From: Flavobacterium sp. UBA7663
GTDB taxonomy: Bacteria > Bacteroidota > Bacteroidia > Flavobacteriales > Flavobacteriaceae
Direction: 5' to 3'
Assembly: GCF_002483315.1 (NCBI RefSeq)
Contig: NZ_DLHR01000015.1
Coordinates: forward strand, 294,957 to 358,956
DNA: 64,000 bases
Within the stretch, counting starts at the first letter, position 1, and each line of letters begins with the position of its first letter. The position numbers were made by a program, and so were the translations under genes. Under the pieces are notes generated by a model, which searched no databases, was not told the origin of the DNA, and worked only from the letters and a program-made list of their open reading frames with translations. Shown in pieces: positions 16,973 through 25,060 of this stretch.

Positions 16973-17830
16973 ATGAAAAAAATTAAAATTTTATCATTAG
17001 CGTTCTTCGCTCTTTTAATGATAACGTCGTGTGTTAAAGACGATGAAGAAAACACAGGAAATGGCGATAGAGTTGTAGGATTCAGCAGAAGTTTCAATTC
17101 GTTCATTTTTACTGGAGCAGATACTGATCCTTACTTAATCAACGAAAAGATTAACCTTATTGGAGGTAGTAATGGAACTCCTTCAAATGAAGATATTGTT
17201 ATTTCATTTTCAATTGATCCAAGCAGTACTGCAATTCAAGGAACGGATTATACCATTTCTGGAACATCTACAATATTAGAAGCAGGTTCTGATTTTACAC
17301 AAATTCCAATTACAGTAGATCCTTCTGTACTTCCTGGAAATACTCCAAAAACAATTGTAATTAATTTAGATGGAACAAATTCAGACGCAGCGGTTATTGC
17401 TGATGATAAAAAGCAAATTACTATTACAATTGCTAAATGTGAATCTAACCTAGCTGGAACATACAGCCTTGTTGTTACAAGAACTGACAACAATACCACT
17501 TATAATTTCCCAAATGAAGAAATTACAGAAATTGGCATTGGTCAATATGTAACTTCTTCAACTGGTCCGTATGGAAATGGAGATTTAACTTCTGACGGTG
17601 CGCCTAGAGATGGTTTTGTATTTAATGATGTTTGTCAATCTATCAAAATTGAAGAACAAAATCTTGGTGATTATTATACAAATCTTGTTGAAGGTGATAG
17701 CGATTCAGGCTTTGTAACGCTTGATGTAGTTACTGGAGAAGTAGAATCTATAACCATGTATTATTCAATTAGAGGTTTTAGTAGCGGTACAGCACGAAGA
17801 ACTTTTACAGCAGTATATACTAAACTTTAA
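16973..17830 (+). CDS. Surface-type lipoprotein with Calx-beta-like region, SusCD partner
   Basis: 285 residues from ATG 16973 (MKKIKILSLAFFALLMITSC, lipobox Cys about 20). The frame is open eight codons upstream, into the end of susD, without a signal sequence. After an acidic Asp/Glu stretch (CVKDDEEN), which resembles a lipoprotein export signal for Bacteroidota surface lipoproteins, comes a beta-rich segment with TAIQGTDYTISG, like Calx-beta or DUF1735 modules, then a C-terminal beta domain starting at CESNLAGTYSLVV. It is 11 bases after the susD-like gene, so it is probably an accessory substrate-binding lipoprotein. No enzyme motif is seen. Confidence 0.7.
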   Translation: MKKIKILSLAFFALLMITSCVKDDEENTGNGDRVVGFSRSFNSFIFTGADTDPYLINEKINLIGGSNGTPSNEDIVISFSIDPSSTAIQGTDYTISGTSTILEAGSDFTQIPITVDPSVLPGNTPKTIVINLDGTNSDAAVIADDKKQITITIAKCESNLAGTYSLVVTRTDNNTTYNFPNEEITEIGIGQYVTSSTGPYGNGDLTSDGAPRDGFVFNDVCQSIKIEEQNLGDYYTNLVEGDSDSGFVTLDVVTGEVESITMYYSIRGFSSGTARRTFTAVYTKL

Positions 17831-17842
17831 CATCGATTCATT

Positions 17843-18811
17843 ATGAAAAAAATAAATATATTACGATTCTTATTTACAACGGCGCTTTTTTCGTCACTTG
17901 TAATAATTACTTCTTGTAACGACGACGATGTTGATTTAGGCAGTAAAATAAAGCCTGTCTTAACATCAAGTACTACAACTTTCACAGCTAAAGAAGGTGA
18001 TGTAGTAACTTTAGACTTCACTTTAGATAAAGCGATTAACAAACCTATACAATACCGATTGGTTATGTTAGATGAAAGTACAGCAACTGACCTTGAAGAC
18101 TATTCAATTCCAGGTTGTCGTAGTAACGATCCTGACTGTGTTGCAATTGAAGAAAATGGTGGACCTGTCGGGTATATTTTTGAAATCCCTGCTTACACTA
18201 CATCTTACAGTGTTGACATTTCTTTGCTTAAAGATTTAGATATTGAAAGCACAGAAAACCTTAAACTTAAAGTAATTTCTAATAGAACATTATTAGGAAC
18301 TGTAGGTGATTTAGTTTTTGATATCAACATTGAAAACTCAAGCGATTTGGTTATTGATTTAAACTGGTCAGGTACTTTTGACGATGGTGGAACAATGGTT
18401 GACAACTGTGACTTAGACATGGACTTAGAGTTATTAGACAGCAATTTTGATTATATTGATTTTAGCTACAACAATTGTCCAGAACAATTAACACTAAGTA
18501 CTTCAATGCCTGACGGAACTTATTATTTAGATGTTAGTCTTTGGACAACTTCAGGTTATAATCAACCTATTGACATACCTGCTTCGGTTACTTTTAACAA
18601 ACCCGGAATTCCATTATTAGAAATTGAAGATGTATCTTCTTACTTCCCAATGGATCAAGGAGGATTAGACGACGGTAATTCAAATGCAATCATCACATTT
18701 GAAATTACAAAAGTTGGTCATACTTTTACAATTACTAATCCTAACAGTCAAATTGTTTTTCAAGGAAGAAAAGCGAAAAGAGCAGGTAACAGAATTAATT
18801 TAAAAAAGTAA
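17843..18811 (+). CDS. Surface-type lipoprotein, last gene of the SusCD operon
   Basis: 322 residues. A lipoprotein signal ends at SLVIITSC, followed by Asn-Asp-Asp-Asp (acidic surface-export-like residues). A Calx-beta-like segment follows (TFTAKEGDVVTLDFTLDKAI, about 47-66). The centre has a VDNCDLDMDLELLD stretch that resembles bacterial pre-peptidase/carbohydrate-binding jelly-roll modules, and the tail is basic. It starts 12 bases after the previous lipoprotein and ends before a strong terminator, which closes the four-gene operon. I infer a binding function; the ligand is unknown. Confidence 0.7.
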   Translation: MKKINILRFLFTTALFSSLVIITSCNDDDVDLGSKIKPVLTSSTTTFTAKEGDVVTLDFTLDKAINKPIQYRLVMLDESTATDLEDYSIPGCRSNDPDCVAIEENGGPVGYIFEIPAYTTSYSVDISLLKDLDIESTENLKLKVISNRTLLGTVGDLVFDINIENSSDLVIDLNWSGTFDDGGTMVDNCDLDMDLELLDSNFDYIDFSYNNCPEQLTLSTSMPDGTYYLDVSLWTTSGYNQPIDIPASVTFNKPGIPLLEIEDVSSYFPMDQGGLDDGNSNAIITFEITKVGHTFTITNPNSQIVFQGRKAKRAGNRINLKK

Positions 18812-18840
18812 ACTCTAAAGAGTTTTAAAAACATAAATCC

Positions 18841-18870
18841 AAAACCACTTCAATTGAAGTGGTTTTTTTA
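18841..18870 (+). terminator. Terminator of the SusCD operon
   Basis: AAAACCACTTC and GAAGTGGTTTT form a perfect 26-base palindrome including the AATT centre, followed by three more Ts. It directly abuts the -7 element used by rlmB. Confidence 0.9.
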
Positions 18871-18878
18871 TACCTTTG
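18871..18878 (+). promoter_or_regulatory. -7 element of rlmB, four bases before ATG
   Basis: TACCTTTG matches TAnnTTTG and ends four bases before the ATG at 18883, which would place the transcription start at or next to the start codon. A matching -33 TTG is not evident, because the terminator occupies that position. Confidence 0.55.
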
Positions 18879-18882
18879 CCAC

Positions 18883-19617
18883 ATGGAAAAAGACAACCAA
18901 ATATTCGGAATTAGAGCAATAATTGAAGCAATTAACGCTAAAAAAGAAATTGATAAAGTATTCGTTCAAAAAGATGCGCAAGGCGACTTGATGCAGGATT
19001 TGATGAAAACAATGAAAAGAAACAACATCAACTTTTCATATGTTCCTGTTGAAAAACTAAACCGATTAACTCCAAATAATCACCAAGGTGCGGTGGCAAC
19101 CATTGCTCCTATTTCTTTTGTTTCATTAGAAACTTTAGTGGAAGGTGTTATTGAAACTGGTAAAAAACCTTTATTCCTAATTTTAGACCAATTATCTGAT
19201 GCACGTAACTTTGGTGCTATCATCAGAACTGCAGAATGTACTGGTGTTGACGGAATCATTATCCAAAAACAAGGTTCGGCTCCTGTGAATGGAGATACAG
19301 TTAAAACTTCGGCTGGTGCGGTTTTTAATGTGCCAATTTGTAAAGTAGATCACATTAAAGATGCCATTTTCTATTTGCAAGGAAGCGGAATTAAAACCGT
19401 TGCGGCAACTGAAAAAACAGAGCAACACATTTATGACATCAACTTCAACGAAGGTGTTGCAATTATTATGGGTAGCGAAGACAGAGGCGTTAATCCTTCT
19501 GTTTTAAAAATTGTAGATGAAAAAGCAAAATTACCGATGTTTGGAACTATCGAATCATTGAATGTTTCGGTGGCTTGTGGTGCTTTTTTGTATGAGGCTT
19601 TGAGACAGAGAATGTAA
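18883..19617 (+). CDS. rlmB: 23S rRNA (guanosine-2'-O-)-methyltransferase RlmB (TrmH/SpoU family)
   Basis: 244 residues from ATG 18883 (MEKDNQIFGIRAIIEAINAK, the substrate-binding N-terminal domain). An upstream in-frame start lies inside the terminator and is rejected. The SpoU knot motifs are present: DARNFGAIIRTAECTGVDG, IIMGSEDRGVNPSVL and ESLNVSVACGAFLYEALRQR. It methylates the 2'-O of a guanosine in the 23S rRNA P-loop (G2251 in E. coli). It is monocistronic between a terminator and a convergent rhomboid gene. Confidence 0.93.
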   Translation: MEKDNQIFGIRAIIEAINAKKEIDKVFVQKDAQGDLMQDLMKTMKRNNINFSYVPVEKLNRLTPNNHQGAVATIAPISFVSLETLVEGVIETGKKPLFLILDQLSDARNFGAIIRTAECTGVDGIIIQKQGSAPVNGDTVKTSAGAVFNVPICKVDHIKDAIFYLQGSGIKTVAATEKTEQHIYDINFNEGVAIIMGSEDRGVNPSVLKIVDEKAKLPMFGTIESLNVSVACGAFLYEALRQRM

Positions 19618-19631
19618 AAATTTATGAATGT

Positions 19632-19688
19632 TGATTTTCGATTTTAGAATTATGAAGGACTTCTTCAAAGCTCTAAAATCAAAAATCA
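19632..19688. repeat. Imperfect inverted repeat of GATTTTAGA type
   Basis: The 17-base arms at 19632-19648 and 19672-19688 are reverse complements with one mismatch. The spacer contains a further GAAG...CTTC pair. It lies between the convergent rlmB and rhomboid genes and could act as a weak bidirectional terminator. A similar TCTAAAATC word recurs at 61835-61870. Confidence 0.6.
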
Positions 19689-19709
19689 CTATTCTTCAAT
19701 CACCAATCA

Positions 19710-20465
19710 CTACTCCTTCTTCCCACCCAAAAACTCATACACCACTTTCATAGAAGAATTGAAGTATTCCCGAATCACTTCTTCAGGTTTTGGTGGCGGA
19801 TTGAAATTTCCTTTTTCATCGAAGTTTTTCATAAATGGGTCAAGTTCTGGATTGAAATCGGGTTTTTGCCATTCATAAAATATTGTTTTTCCAAATTGTG
19901 GCGTTTTCAAAACCAATGCTAAAGCCAATCCAACGAGAAATCCAGCTAAATGTCCTTCCCACGAAACTCCTTCTTTTACATTTGGGAACATATACCAAAC
20001 GCTTCCGCCGTATAAGATTACTATGGTGAATGACAAAGCTACTAATCGATAATATCTGGTAAAAATACCTTTGAAGAAAATAAAACTAACCAAAGCATAG
20101 ATTAATCCACTGGCTCCAATGTGATAACTTGGCCTACCTAACAACCAAGTTCCTAATCCTGAAAATAGAATTCCTAAAAATAAAACCAAAAACGATTGTT
20201 CTTTGTAGAAATATCTCAAAATAGGCAACAAGACCAATAACGCAACTGAATTATTCGCCAAATGCTCGATATCGCCATGCAAAAAAGGGCTAAAAAGAAT
20301 TCCTTTTAAACCGAAAACTTCCCTTGGATAAACACCAAAATGCGACAAACTATGATTAAAATGCAATTCATACCAAAAAACCGACCATAAAGTCAACACA
20401 AAAAACAACGGCAAATAAATGACCGCTTTTGTAAACTGAAAAGGATTATCGTGATGTTTTTCCAT
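19710..20465 (-). CDS. Rhomboid-family intramembrane serine protease
   Basis: 251 residues with about six hydrophobic segments. The catalytic dyad is visible: Ser119 in HIGASGLIYAL and His172 in WEGHLAGFLVG. HGDIEHLANNS (62-73) gives the oxyanion His-xxx-Asn pair. Rhomboids cleave transmembrane helices within the membrane; the substrate here is unknown. The C-terminal tail of about 60 residues is cytoplasmic and Pro/Phe rich. The gene is transcribed alone, divergent from rarA. Confidence 0.9.
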   Translation of the reverse strand: MEKHHDNPFQFTKAVIYLPLFFVLTLWSVFWYELHFNHSLSHFGVYPREVFGLKGILFSPFLHGDIEHLANNSVALLVLLPILRYFYKEQSFLVLFLGILFSGLGTWLLGRPSYHIGASGLIYALVSFIFFKGIFTRYYRLVALSFTIVILYGGSVWYMFPNVKEGVSWEGHLAGFLVGLALALVLKTPQFGKTIFYEWQKPDFNPELDPFMKNFDEKGNFNPPPKPEEVIREYFNSSMKVVYEFLGGKKE

Positions 20466-20478
20466 ACTGAATCGAGCT

Positions 20479-20486
20479 CAAAGATA
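20479..20486 (-). promoter_or_regulatory. -7 element of the rhomboid gene
   Basis: Minus-strand TATCTTTG ends 13 bases before the ATG at 20465. No clear -33 TTG is present at 19-21 bases, so confidence is moderate. Confidence 0.4.
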
Positions 20487-20525
20487 AAGCCAAAAATATT
20501 TCTATGCACATTTGTCATAAAATTG

Positions 20526-20533
20526 TAATTTTA
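20526..20533 (+). promoter_or_regulatory. -7-like element of rarA, four bases before ATG
   Basis: TAATTTTA resembles TAnnTTTG with A at the last place. It ends exactly four bases before the ATG at 20538, the same geometry as rlmB and the GbsR-like gene. No -33 TTG at the usual distance was found. Confidence 0.35.
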
Positions 20534-20537
20534 CATC

Positions 20538-21815
20538 ATGAATCAACCATTAGCCGAACGCATTCGCCCACAACAATTATCGGATTACATCAGCCAATTG
20601 CATTTAGTTGGACCTGAAGGTTCGTTAACACAACAAATTGCCAAAGGATTAATTCCGAGTTTGATCTTATGGGGACCACCAGGAACTGGAAAAACTACCT
20701 TGGCGCAAATTATGGCACAAGAAAGCAAACGTCCGTTTTACCAACTGAGTGCCATACATTCAGGTGTGAAAGACATACGTGAAGTTATTGAAAAAGCGAA
20801 ACAAAGCAGCGGTTTATTCACAGCAAAAAATCCGATTTTATTTATTGATGAGATTCATCGTTTTAGTAAATCTCAACAAGATTCATTATTGGCTGCTGTT
20901 GAAAAAGGTTGGGTAACTTTGATTGGCGCAACAACTGAAAATCCTAGTTTTGAGGTCATTCCCGCTCTATTGTCAAGATGTCAGGTATATGTATTGAATG
21001 CGTTTACTAAAGAAGATTTGGAAGCGCTGTTACATCGCGCGATGAAAACTGATGTTCAGCTACAAAATAAAAACATCCAATTAAAAGAAACCGAAGCATT
21101 GTTAAGACTTTCAGGGGGTGATGGGCGAAAATTATTGAATATTTTCGAATTGGTAATTAATGCTACAGAAAACGATTTCATTGAAATTACGAATGAAAAA
21201 GTAATGCAATTGGTGCAAAAAAACACTGTATTGTATGACAAAACAGGTGAACAACACTACGATATTGTTTCCGCTTTCATTAAATCAATTCGTGGAAGCG
21301 ACCCAAATGGTGCTGTTTATTGGTTAGCTCGAATGATTGAAGGTGGCGAGGATGTGAAATTTATCGCCCGAAGAATGCTGATTTTAGCCAGCGAGGACAT
21401 TGGAAATGCAAATCCTACGGCGTTTATCATGGCAAATAATGCTTTTCAAGCTGTGGCAACTATTGGTTATCCCGAAAGTCGCATTATTTTGAGTCAATGT
21501 GCAATTTATTTGGCGACATCTGCAAAAAGTAATGCAAGTTATATGGCTATTGGAAAAGCACAACAAATAGTAAAACAAACTGGTGATTTACCTATTCCAA
21601 TTCATTTACGAAATGCTCCAACCAAACTAATGAAGGAATTGGGTTACGGAGAAGAATACAAATACTCACATGATTTTCCTAACAACTTTGCCGAACAAGA
21701 ATTTTTACCCACAGAAATTTCAGAAACCAAATTCTTTGAACCAGGCGAAAATGCTCGTGAAAAAGAATTGCGTCAGTTTTTAAAAAACCGTTGGAAAGAT
21801 AAGTATGGGTATTGA
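20538..21815 (+). CDS. rarA: Replication-associated recombination protein A (AAA+ ATPase, MgsA)
   Basis: 425 residues. N-terminal PLAERIRPQQLSDYISQLHL is followed by Walker A GPPGTGKTT (about 46-54), Walker B ILFIDEIHRF and sensor-1 GATTENPSF, then the RarA C-terminal tetramerisation region (GSDPNGAVYWLARMIEGGED). RarA acts at stalled replication forks and is related to clamp-loader subunits and RuvB. It is convergent with the next gene, with only seven bases between, and has no visible terminator. Confidence 0.95.
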   Translation: MNQPLAERIRPQQLSDYISQLHLVGPEGSLTQQIAKGLIPSLILWGPPGTGKTTLAQIMAQESKRPFYQLSAIHSGVKDIREVIEKAKQSSGLFTAKNPILFIDEIHRFSKSQQDSLLAAVEKGWVTLIGATTENPSFEVIPALLSRCQVYVLNAFTKEDLEALLHRAMKTDVQLQNKNIQLKETEALLRLSGGDGRKLLNIFELVINATENDFIEITNEKVMQLVQKNTVLYDKTGEQHYDIVSAFIKSIRGSDPNGAVYWLARMIEGGEDVKFIARRMLILASEDIGNANPTAFIMANNAFQAVATIGYPESRIILSQCAIYLATSAKSNASYMAIGKAQQIVKQTGDLPIPIHLRNAPTKLMKELGYGEEYKYSHDFPNNFAEQEFLPTEISETKFFEPGENAREKELRQFLKNRWKDKYGY

Positions 21816-21822
21816 TTCAGAA

Positions 21823-22569
21823 TTAGAATTTTACTTCTACTTTTTCTGAAACCAATTTATTATTTTGATAATATTCAAAAAACCAACCATAAATATTCTT
21901 AATAAAAACACCTTGAATATTTTCTTTTTTAGCAATATATATACTTAAAGAAGAAGTATTGAACAAAACCATAATCGTTTCAGGTTTTGAATTAACTAAC
22001 TTGTATCCTGTTTCTGTTGGAATTGCAAAAAGCTGATTAGTATTTGGTAAAATTTCATCAATCTCCTCCTCTACCACTTCATCAGAATCAATTTCTGGGG
22101 TTGATTTTATTTCAACTGGAGTCGAAGTTATAACATCATTACTAAATTGGGTGTTTTTAAAATTTAATTTTCCTTTAAGTGAAGTTAATGCTTGTCTAAA
22201 AGTTTGCGTATAAGCTATTTTATATTCTTTTTCTCTACTTGTTGCTAATTGACTCTTTAACAAAGTATTAGTTGTACAATCTTTAAGTTCAAAATGTACT
22301 TTAGTCATAAACATTGTATTGCTTTCAAACGCATTTGCAAACAAAGCCAAACATCTATTTTTCATTAAATCATCTGGGAGTTTTTCATTATCATAATACA
22401 CTTCATAACCTTCACTTTGAAAAAAGGATTTAGTCAACTCGCTCAGACCATATTTATTAGCTTCGTTAAAAAAAGAAAATTGAGATGGAATGATGATGTA
22501 TTTATAACTTTCTTGAGCAAATGAAATACAACTTAAAAACAATGCAATAATTAAAACTACTTTTCTCAT
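21823..22569 (-). CDS. Secreted hypothetical protein of flavobacterial type
   Basis: 248 residues with a clear signal peptide (MRKVVLIIALFLSCISFAQ). The rest is soluble. Its first half (YIIIPSQFSFFNEANKYGLS, then an alpha/beta pattern) looks like a small periplasmic domain. An acidic linker at about 145-170 (DSDEVVEEEIDE) joins a beta-rich C-terminal part. No catalytic motif or named domain is recognised. It starts two bases after the HAD nucleotidase stop and is probably co-transcribed. The function is unknown. Confidence 0.6.
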   Translation of the reverse strand: MRKVVLIIALFLSCISFAQESYKYIIIPSQFSFFNEANKYGLSELTKSFFQSEGYEVYYDNEKLPDDLMKNRCLALFANAFESNTMFMTKVHFELKDCTTNTLLKSQLATSREKEYKIAYTQTFRQALTSLKGKLNFKNTQFSNDVITSTPVEIKSTPEIDSDEVVEEEIDEILPNTNQLFAIPTETGYKLVNSKPETIMVLFNTSSLSIYIAKKENIQGVFIKNIYGWFFEYYQNNKLVSEKVEVKF

Positions 22570-22571
22570 AA

Positions 22572-23264
22572 CTATAATATATTTTTTAATTCTAATAAAT
22601 GATTTACTTGCAAAACAGGAGTATCAACTTCTACATTTTGTTCATTGAAAAACACCGCTTCTATACCAGCCTCTTGTGCTCCAATGATATCGGCTTCGTA
22701 ACTATCACCAATCATTAGGCTTTCTTCTTTAGAAGCATTTGCCAAAGATAAGGCAAAATCAAATATGTTTTTATGTGGTTTTTTAACTCCTGCCATTTCT
22801 GAATTGGTAATCGTTTCAAAATAATGATCAATGTTAGAATTTTTCATTTTTTTGGTTTGAACCGATGCAAAACCATTTGTTATAATATGCAATTGATATT
22901 TTGGTTTTAGATAATCTAGTAACTCGATTGCGCCATCAAACAAGTGATTATATTCTGGTAAATATTTGATGTATTCATCAGATAAATGATGAATCATTTC
23001 ATCTGAAACTTCAAATTTTAAAGCATCAAAAACGTCTTTCAAACGATAATAACGTAAATCGTCATGCGAAATTTGATTTACTTGGTACAATTTCCAATAA
23101 TGTTGATTTCTTGGAATGTAAATATTTAAAAAATCCGATAATTCAATATCAAAACCTTGCTGCTTAAAAATTGTATCAAACGCAAATCCAGAATTTTTAT
23201 CGAAATCCCAAAGCGTGTGATCTAAATCGAAAAAGAGATGTTTTTTATGTTGGAATGAATGCAA
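22572..23264 (-). CDS. HAD-superfamily pyrimidine nucleotidase, YjjG-type
   Basis: 230 residues. HAD motif I is FFDLDHTLWDF (the two Asp act in catalysis), motif II is IITNGF, motif III Lys is in GVKKPHKNIF, and motif IV is MIGDSYEADIIGAQEAG. The cap is helical (C1 type). The closest family from memory is the YjjG/YfnB house-cleaning 5'-nucleotidase, which dephosphorylates non-canonical pyrimidine nucleotides. It is followed two bases later by the secreted hypothetical gene and is preceded by a terminator. Confidence 0.85.
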   Translation of the reverse strand: MHSFQHKKHLFFDLDHTLWDFDKNSGFAFDTIFKQQGFDIELSDFLNIYIPRNQHYWKLYQVNQISHDDLRYYRLKDVFDALKFEVSDEMIHHLSDEYIKYLPEYNHLFDGAIELLDYLKPKYQLHIITNGFASVQTKKMKNSNIDHYFETITNSEMAGVKKPHKNIFDFALSLANASKEESLMIGDSYEADIIGAQEAGIEAVFFNEQNVEVDTPVLQVNHLLELKNIL

Positions 23265-23283
23265 TGCTATGTGTTTGAATGAT

Positions 23284-23308
23284 TAAAAAAAGCCCAAACA
23301 ATGGGCTT
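23284..23308 (-). terminator. Terminator after the DUF3299-like gene
   Basis: Minus-strand AAGCCCA, a five-base loop, TGGGCTT and a T-run. It closes the ABC transporter operon read from 25686 down to 23314. Confidence 0.85.
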
Positions 23309-23313
23309 CTAAA

Positions 23314-23805
23314 TTATTTACTTTGAGAGATAATTACGGCGTCTTCGATATGGTAAATCCAATCTTCGACATCGGTTTCGTTGTATCTAAAAGTTCCTTT
23401 TAAAGTTACATACGTATCGGTTTTTAACTTTGGAAAAGCGCCACCTTTAAATTTGATACCTGCAATGGTTTCTGGTCCTGACTTCCCACAGAAGAAACAA
23501 GCGGCAAATACGTTTTTACTTAACGCATAATTTTTGTTGTCAATTGGCACAATGAATCCGCTCATGAAAACGGTTTTCTTTTGCATCATTTTCAATTTCA
23601 TGTTCACTTGTGGGAATTCTACTTCGCCATAAGTCGCATGTTTTTTTCGAACATATTTGATATCACCCAATAGTTTCCATGTTAAGGTATCTGCTGCTAC
23701 TGATGTTTTAGTAGTGGCTTTTACAGTTGAAGTTGTGCTATCTGAAAAACTCATCATCGAAATAAAAACGAATAAAGCCAAACTTAATTTAATATAATTA
23801 CGCAT
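23314..23805 (-). CDS. Exported DUF3299-like protein linked to an ABC transporter
   Basis: 163 residues with an N-terminal export signal (MRNYIKLSLALFVFISMMSF). The core has SGFIVPIDNKNYALSKNVF followed by AACFFCGKSGPE, a CxxC pair in a position where DUF3299-type proteins have a conserved Cys patch. The beta-rich end (YVTLKGTFRYNETDVEDWIY) suggests an OB-like fold. It overlaps the permease gene by eight bases, so they are translated together. In gamma-proteobacteria, comparable exported proteins sit beside MacB/LolE-type ABC genes in zinc-responsive operons (from memory). A metal role here is inference. Confidence 0.6.
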   Translation of the reverse strand: MRNYIKLSLALFVFISMMSFSDSTTSTVKATTKTSVAADTLTWKLLGDIKYVRKKHATYGEVEFPQVNMKLKMMQKKTVFMSGFIVPIDNKNYALSKNVFAACFFCGKSGPETIAGIKFKGGAFPKLKTDTYVTLKGTFRYNETDVEDWIYHIEDAVIISQSK

Positions 23806-25060
23806 TTGCTAATGTTTTTGAAATATTTAAATTGTATGCTTTTACGGCAGGAATTAATGCTGCAATAAAGCCCACAAATATAGTTAGTAAAAATAATGTT
23901 CCTTCTTTCTCCCAAATAAATTCATATGGATTGAAACTCATTTTGAAATCTTCTTCGGCTGAGTTAGACAACATACTTAATCCTACTCTTCCCAAAATCG
24001 TACCAAAAATAAATCCAACAACACATAAAAGCAAACTTTCAATCATCACGACTTTTAAAAGTTGTAATCTTTTGGCTCCGTTAACACGCATTAAGGCAAA
24101 TTCATTCTCGCGTTCTTTCAACGTATTGTAAAGTGCGATGAAAATTGAAATTCCTGAAATCAACATGATTCCGTATGCCAAATATTGTAACGCTGAAATT
24201 CCAATTCCGAATAAAGAAAATAAACGATTTACTTCAATTGCTGGTGAAGCCACTTGCATTTTGGTATTTTGCGCGATGATTCTTGGCCAAGTTACAATTC
24301 CCATTTTGTTACGGAATTTTAGTAAAACGGCTGTTATTTCCATGCCTGGTTCATCTAAAGTCATGGCAGCTTCTTCATGATGATGTTCTTCTCCTTCAAC
24401 ATGAACGTGGCCTTCTTCGCCATGTGCTGGATTTTCTGTTTCTTCATGTCCGCCGTGCATTTGCCAAACACTTGGAATCGTACATAAAATCAAATTGTCT
24501 ACTACTTTTCCTGTTGGTTTTGCAATTCCGACAACTTTGTATCCGTAATGATCGTGCACTTCACCTTCAGCTGCATCACCATGCGAACCGAAGAACTCAT
24601 CTCCAATTTTTAAGCTTAATTTTTTTGCAATATCACTTCCGATTACGACTTCGAAATTCTTTTCAAATAGTTTTCCTTCGGCAATCTTTGCACCATATTT
24701 TTCTAAATAATCAGGTGTTGTTCCTAAGATTTTATAACCGCGATAATTATCACCAAATGCTAAAGGAATCGCTTTTTGAACAAACGGATGTTGCATCCAA
24801 ACTTTTGCCGAATCGTAACTAATATTTCCCGTAGGAGAATCCACTTGGTAAACCGAAGACAAAATCAATTGTAGCGGACTTCCTTGCGCACCCATTACTA
24901 AATCAACTCCGTCAATATTGCTTGAAAACTTTTCTTCAAATTGTTTTTCGACTAAAACTAAAGTAGTAATAATCGCTACACTTGAGGTTAGCAAAATAAC
25001 ACTCAAGATGGTATTCAATGGCTTAAACCATATATTTTTCCATGCTAATTTTGCTATCAT
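23798..25060 (-). CDS. ABC transporter permease, FtsX/MacB type, with His-rich periplasmic loop
   Basis: 420 residues. There is one N-terminal membrane helix (about 15-38), a long periplasmic domain (about 40-280), then three C-terminal helices, the FtsX/LolE/MacB layout. The periplasmic domain contains eight histidines in residues 202-228 (24374-24457), within an acidic stretch including HVHVEGEEHHHEE, and further His at 160, 169 and 171. This looks like a metal-binding loop. Its ATG overlaps the ATPase stop (ATGA), so the two are coupled. Similar systems are implicated in zinc acquisition in other bacteria; that link is inferred. Confidence 0.85.
   Translation of the reverse strand: MIAKLAWKNIWFKPLNTILSVILLTSSVAIITTLVLVEKQFEEKFSSNIDGVDLVMGAQGSPLQLILSSVYQVDSPTGNISYDSAKVWMQHPFVQKAIPLAFGDNYRGYKILGTTPDYLEKYGAKIAEGKLFEKNFEVVIGSDIAKKLSLKIGDEFFGSHGDAAEGEVHDHYGYKVVGIAKPTGKVVDNLILCTIPSVWQMHGGHEETENPAHGEEGHVHVEGEEHHHEEAAMTLDEPGMEITAVLLKFRNKMGIVTWPRIIAQNTKMQVASPAIEVNRLFSLFGIGISALQYLAYGIMLISGISIFIALYNTLKERENEFALMRVNGAKRLQLLKVVMIESLLLCVVGFIFGTILGRVGLSMLSNSAEEDFKMSFNPYEFIWEKEGTLFLLTIFVGFIAALIPAVKAYNLNISKTLANA

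Noticed and set aside
23798..25060. The His-rich loop as a purification-tag-like artefact
   Set aside because: The histidines are spread and mixed with Glu and Gly over 27 residues within a continuous coding frame, as in natural metal-binding loops.
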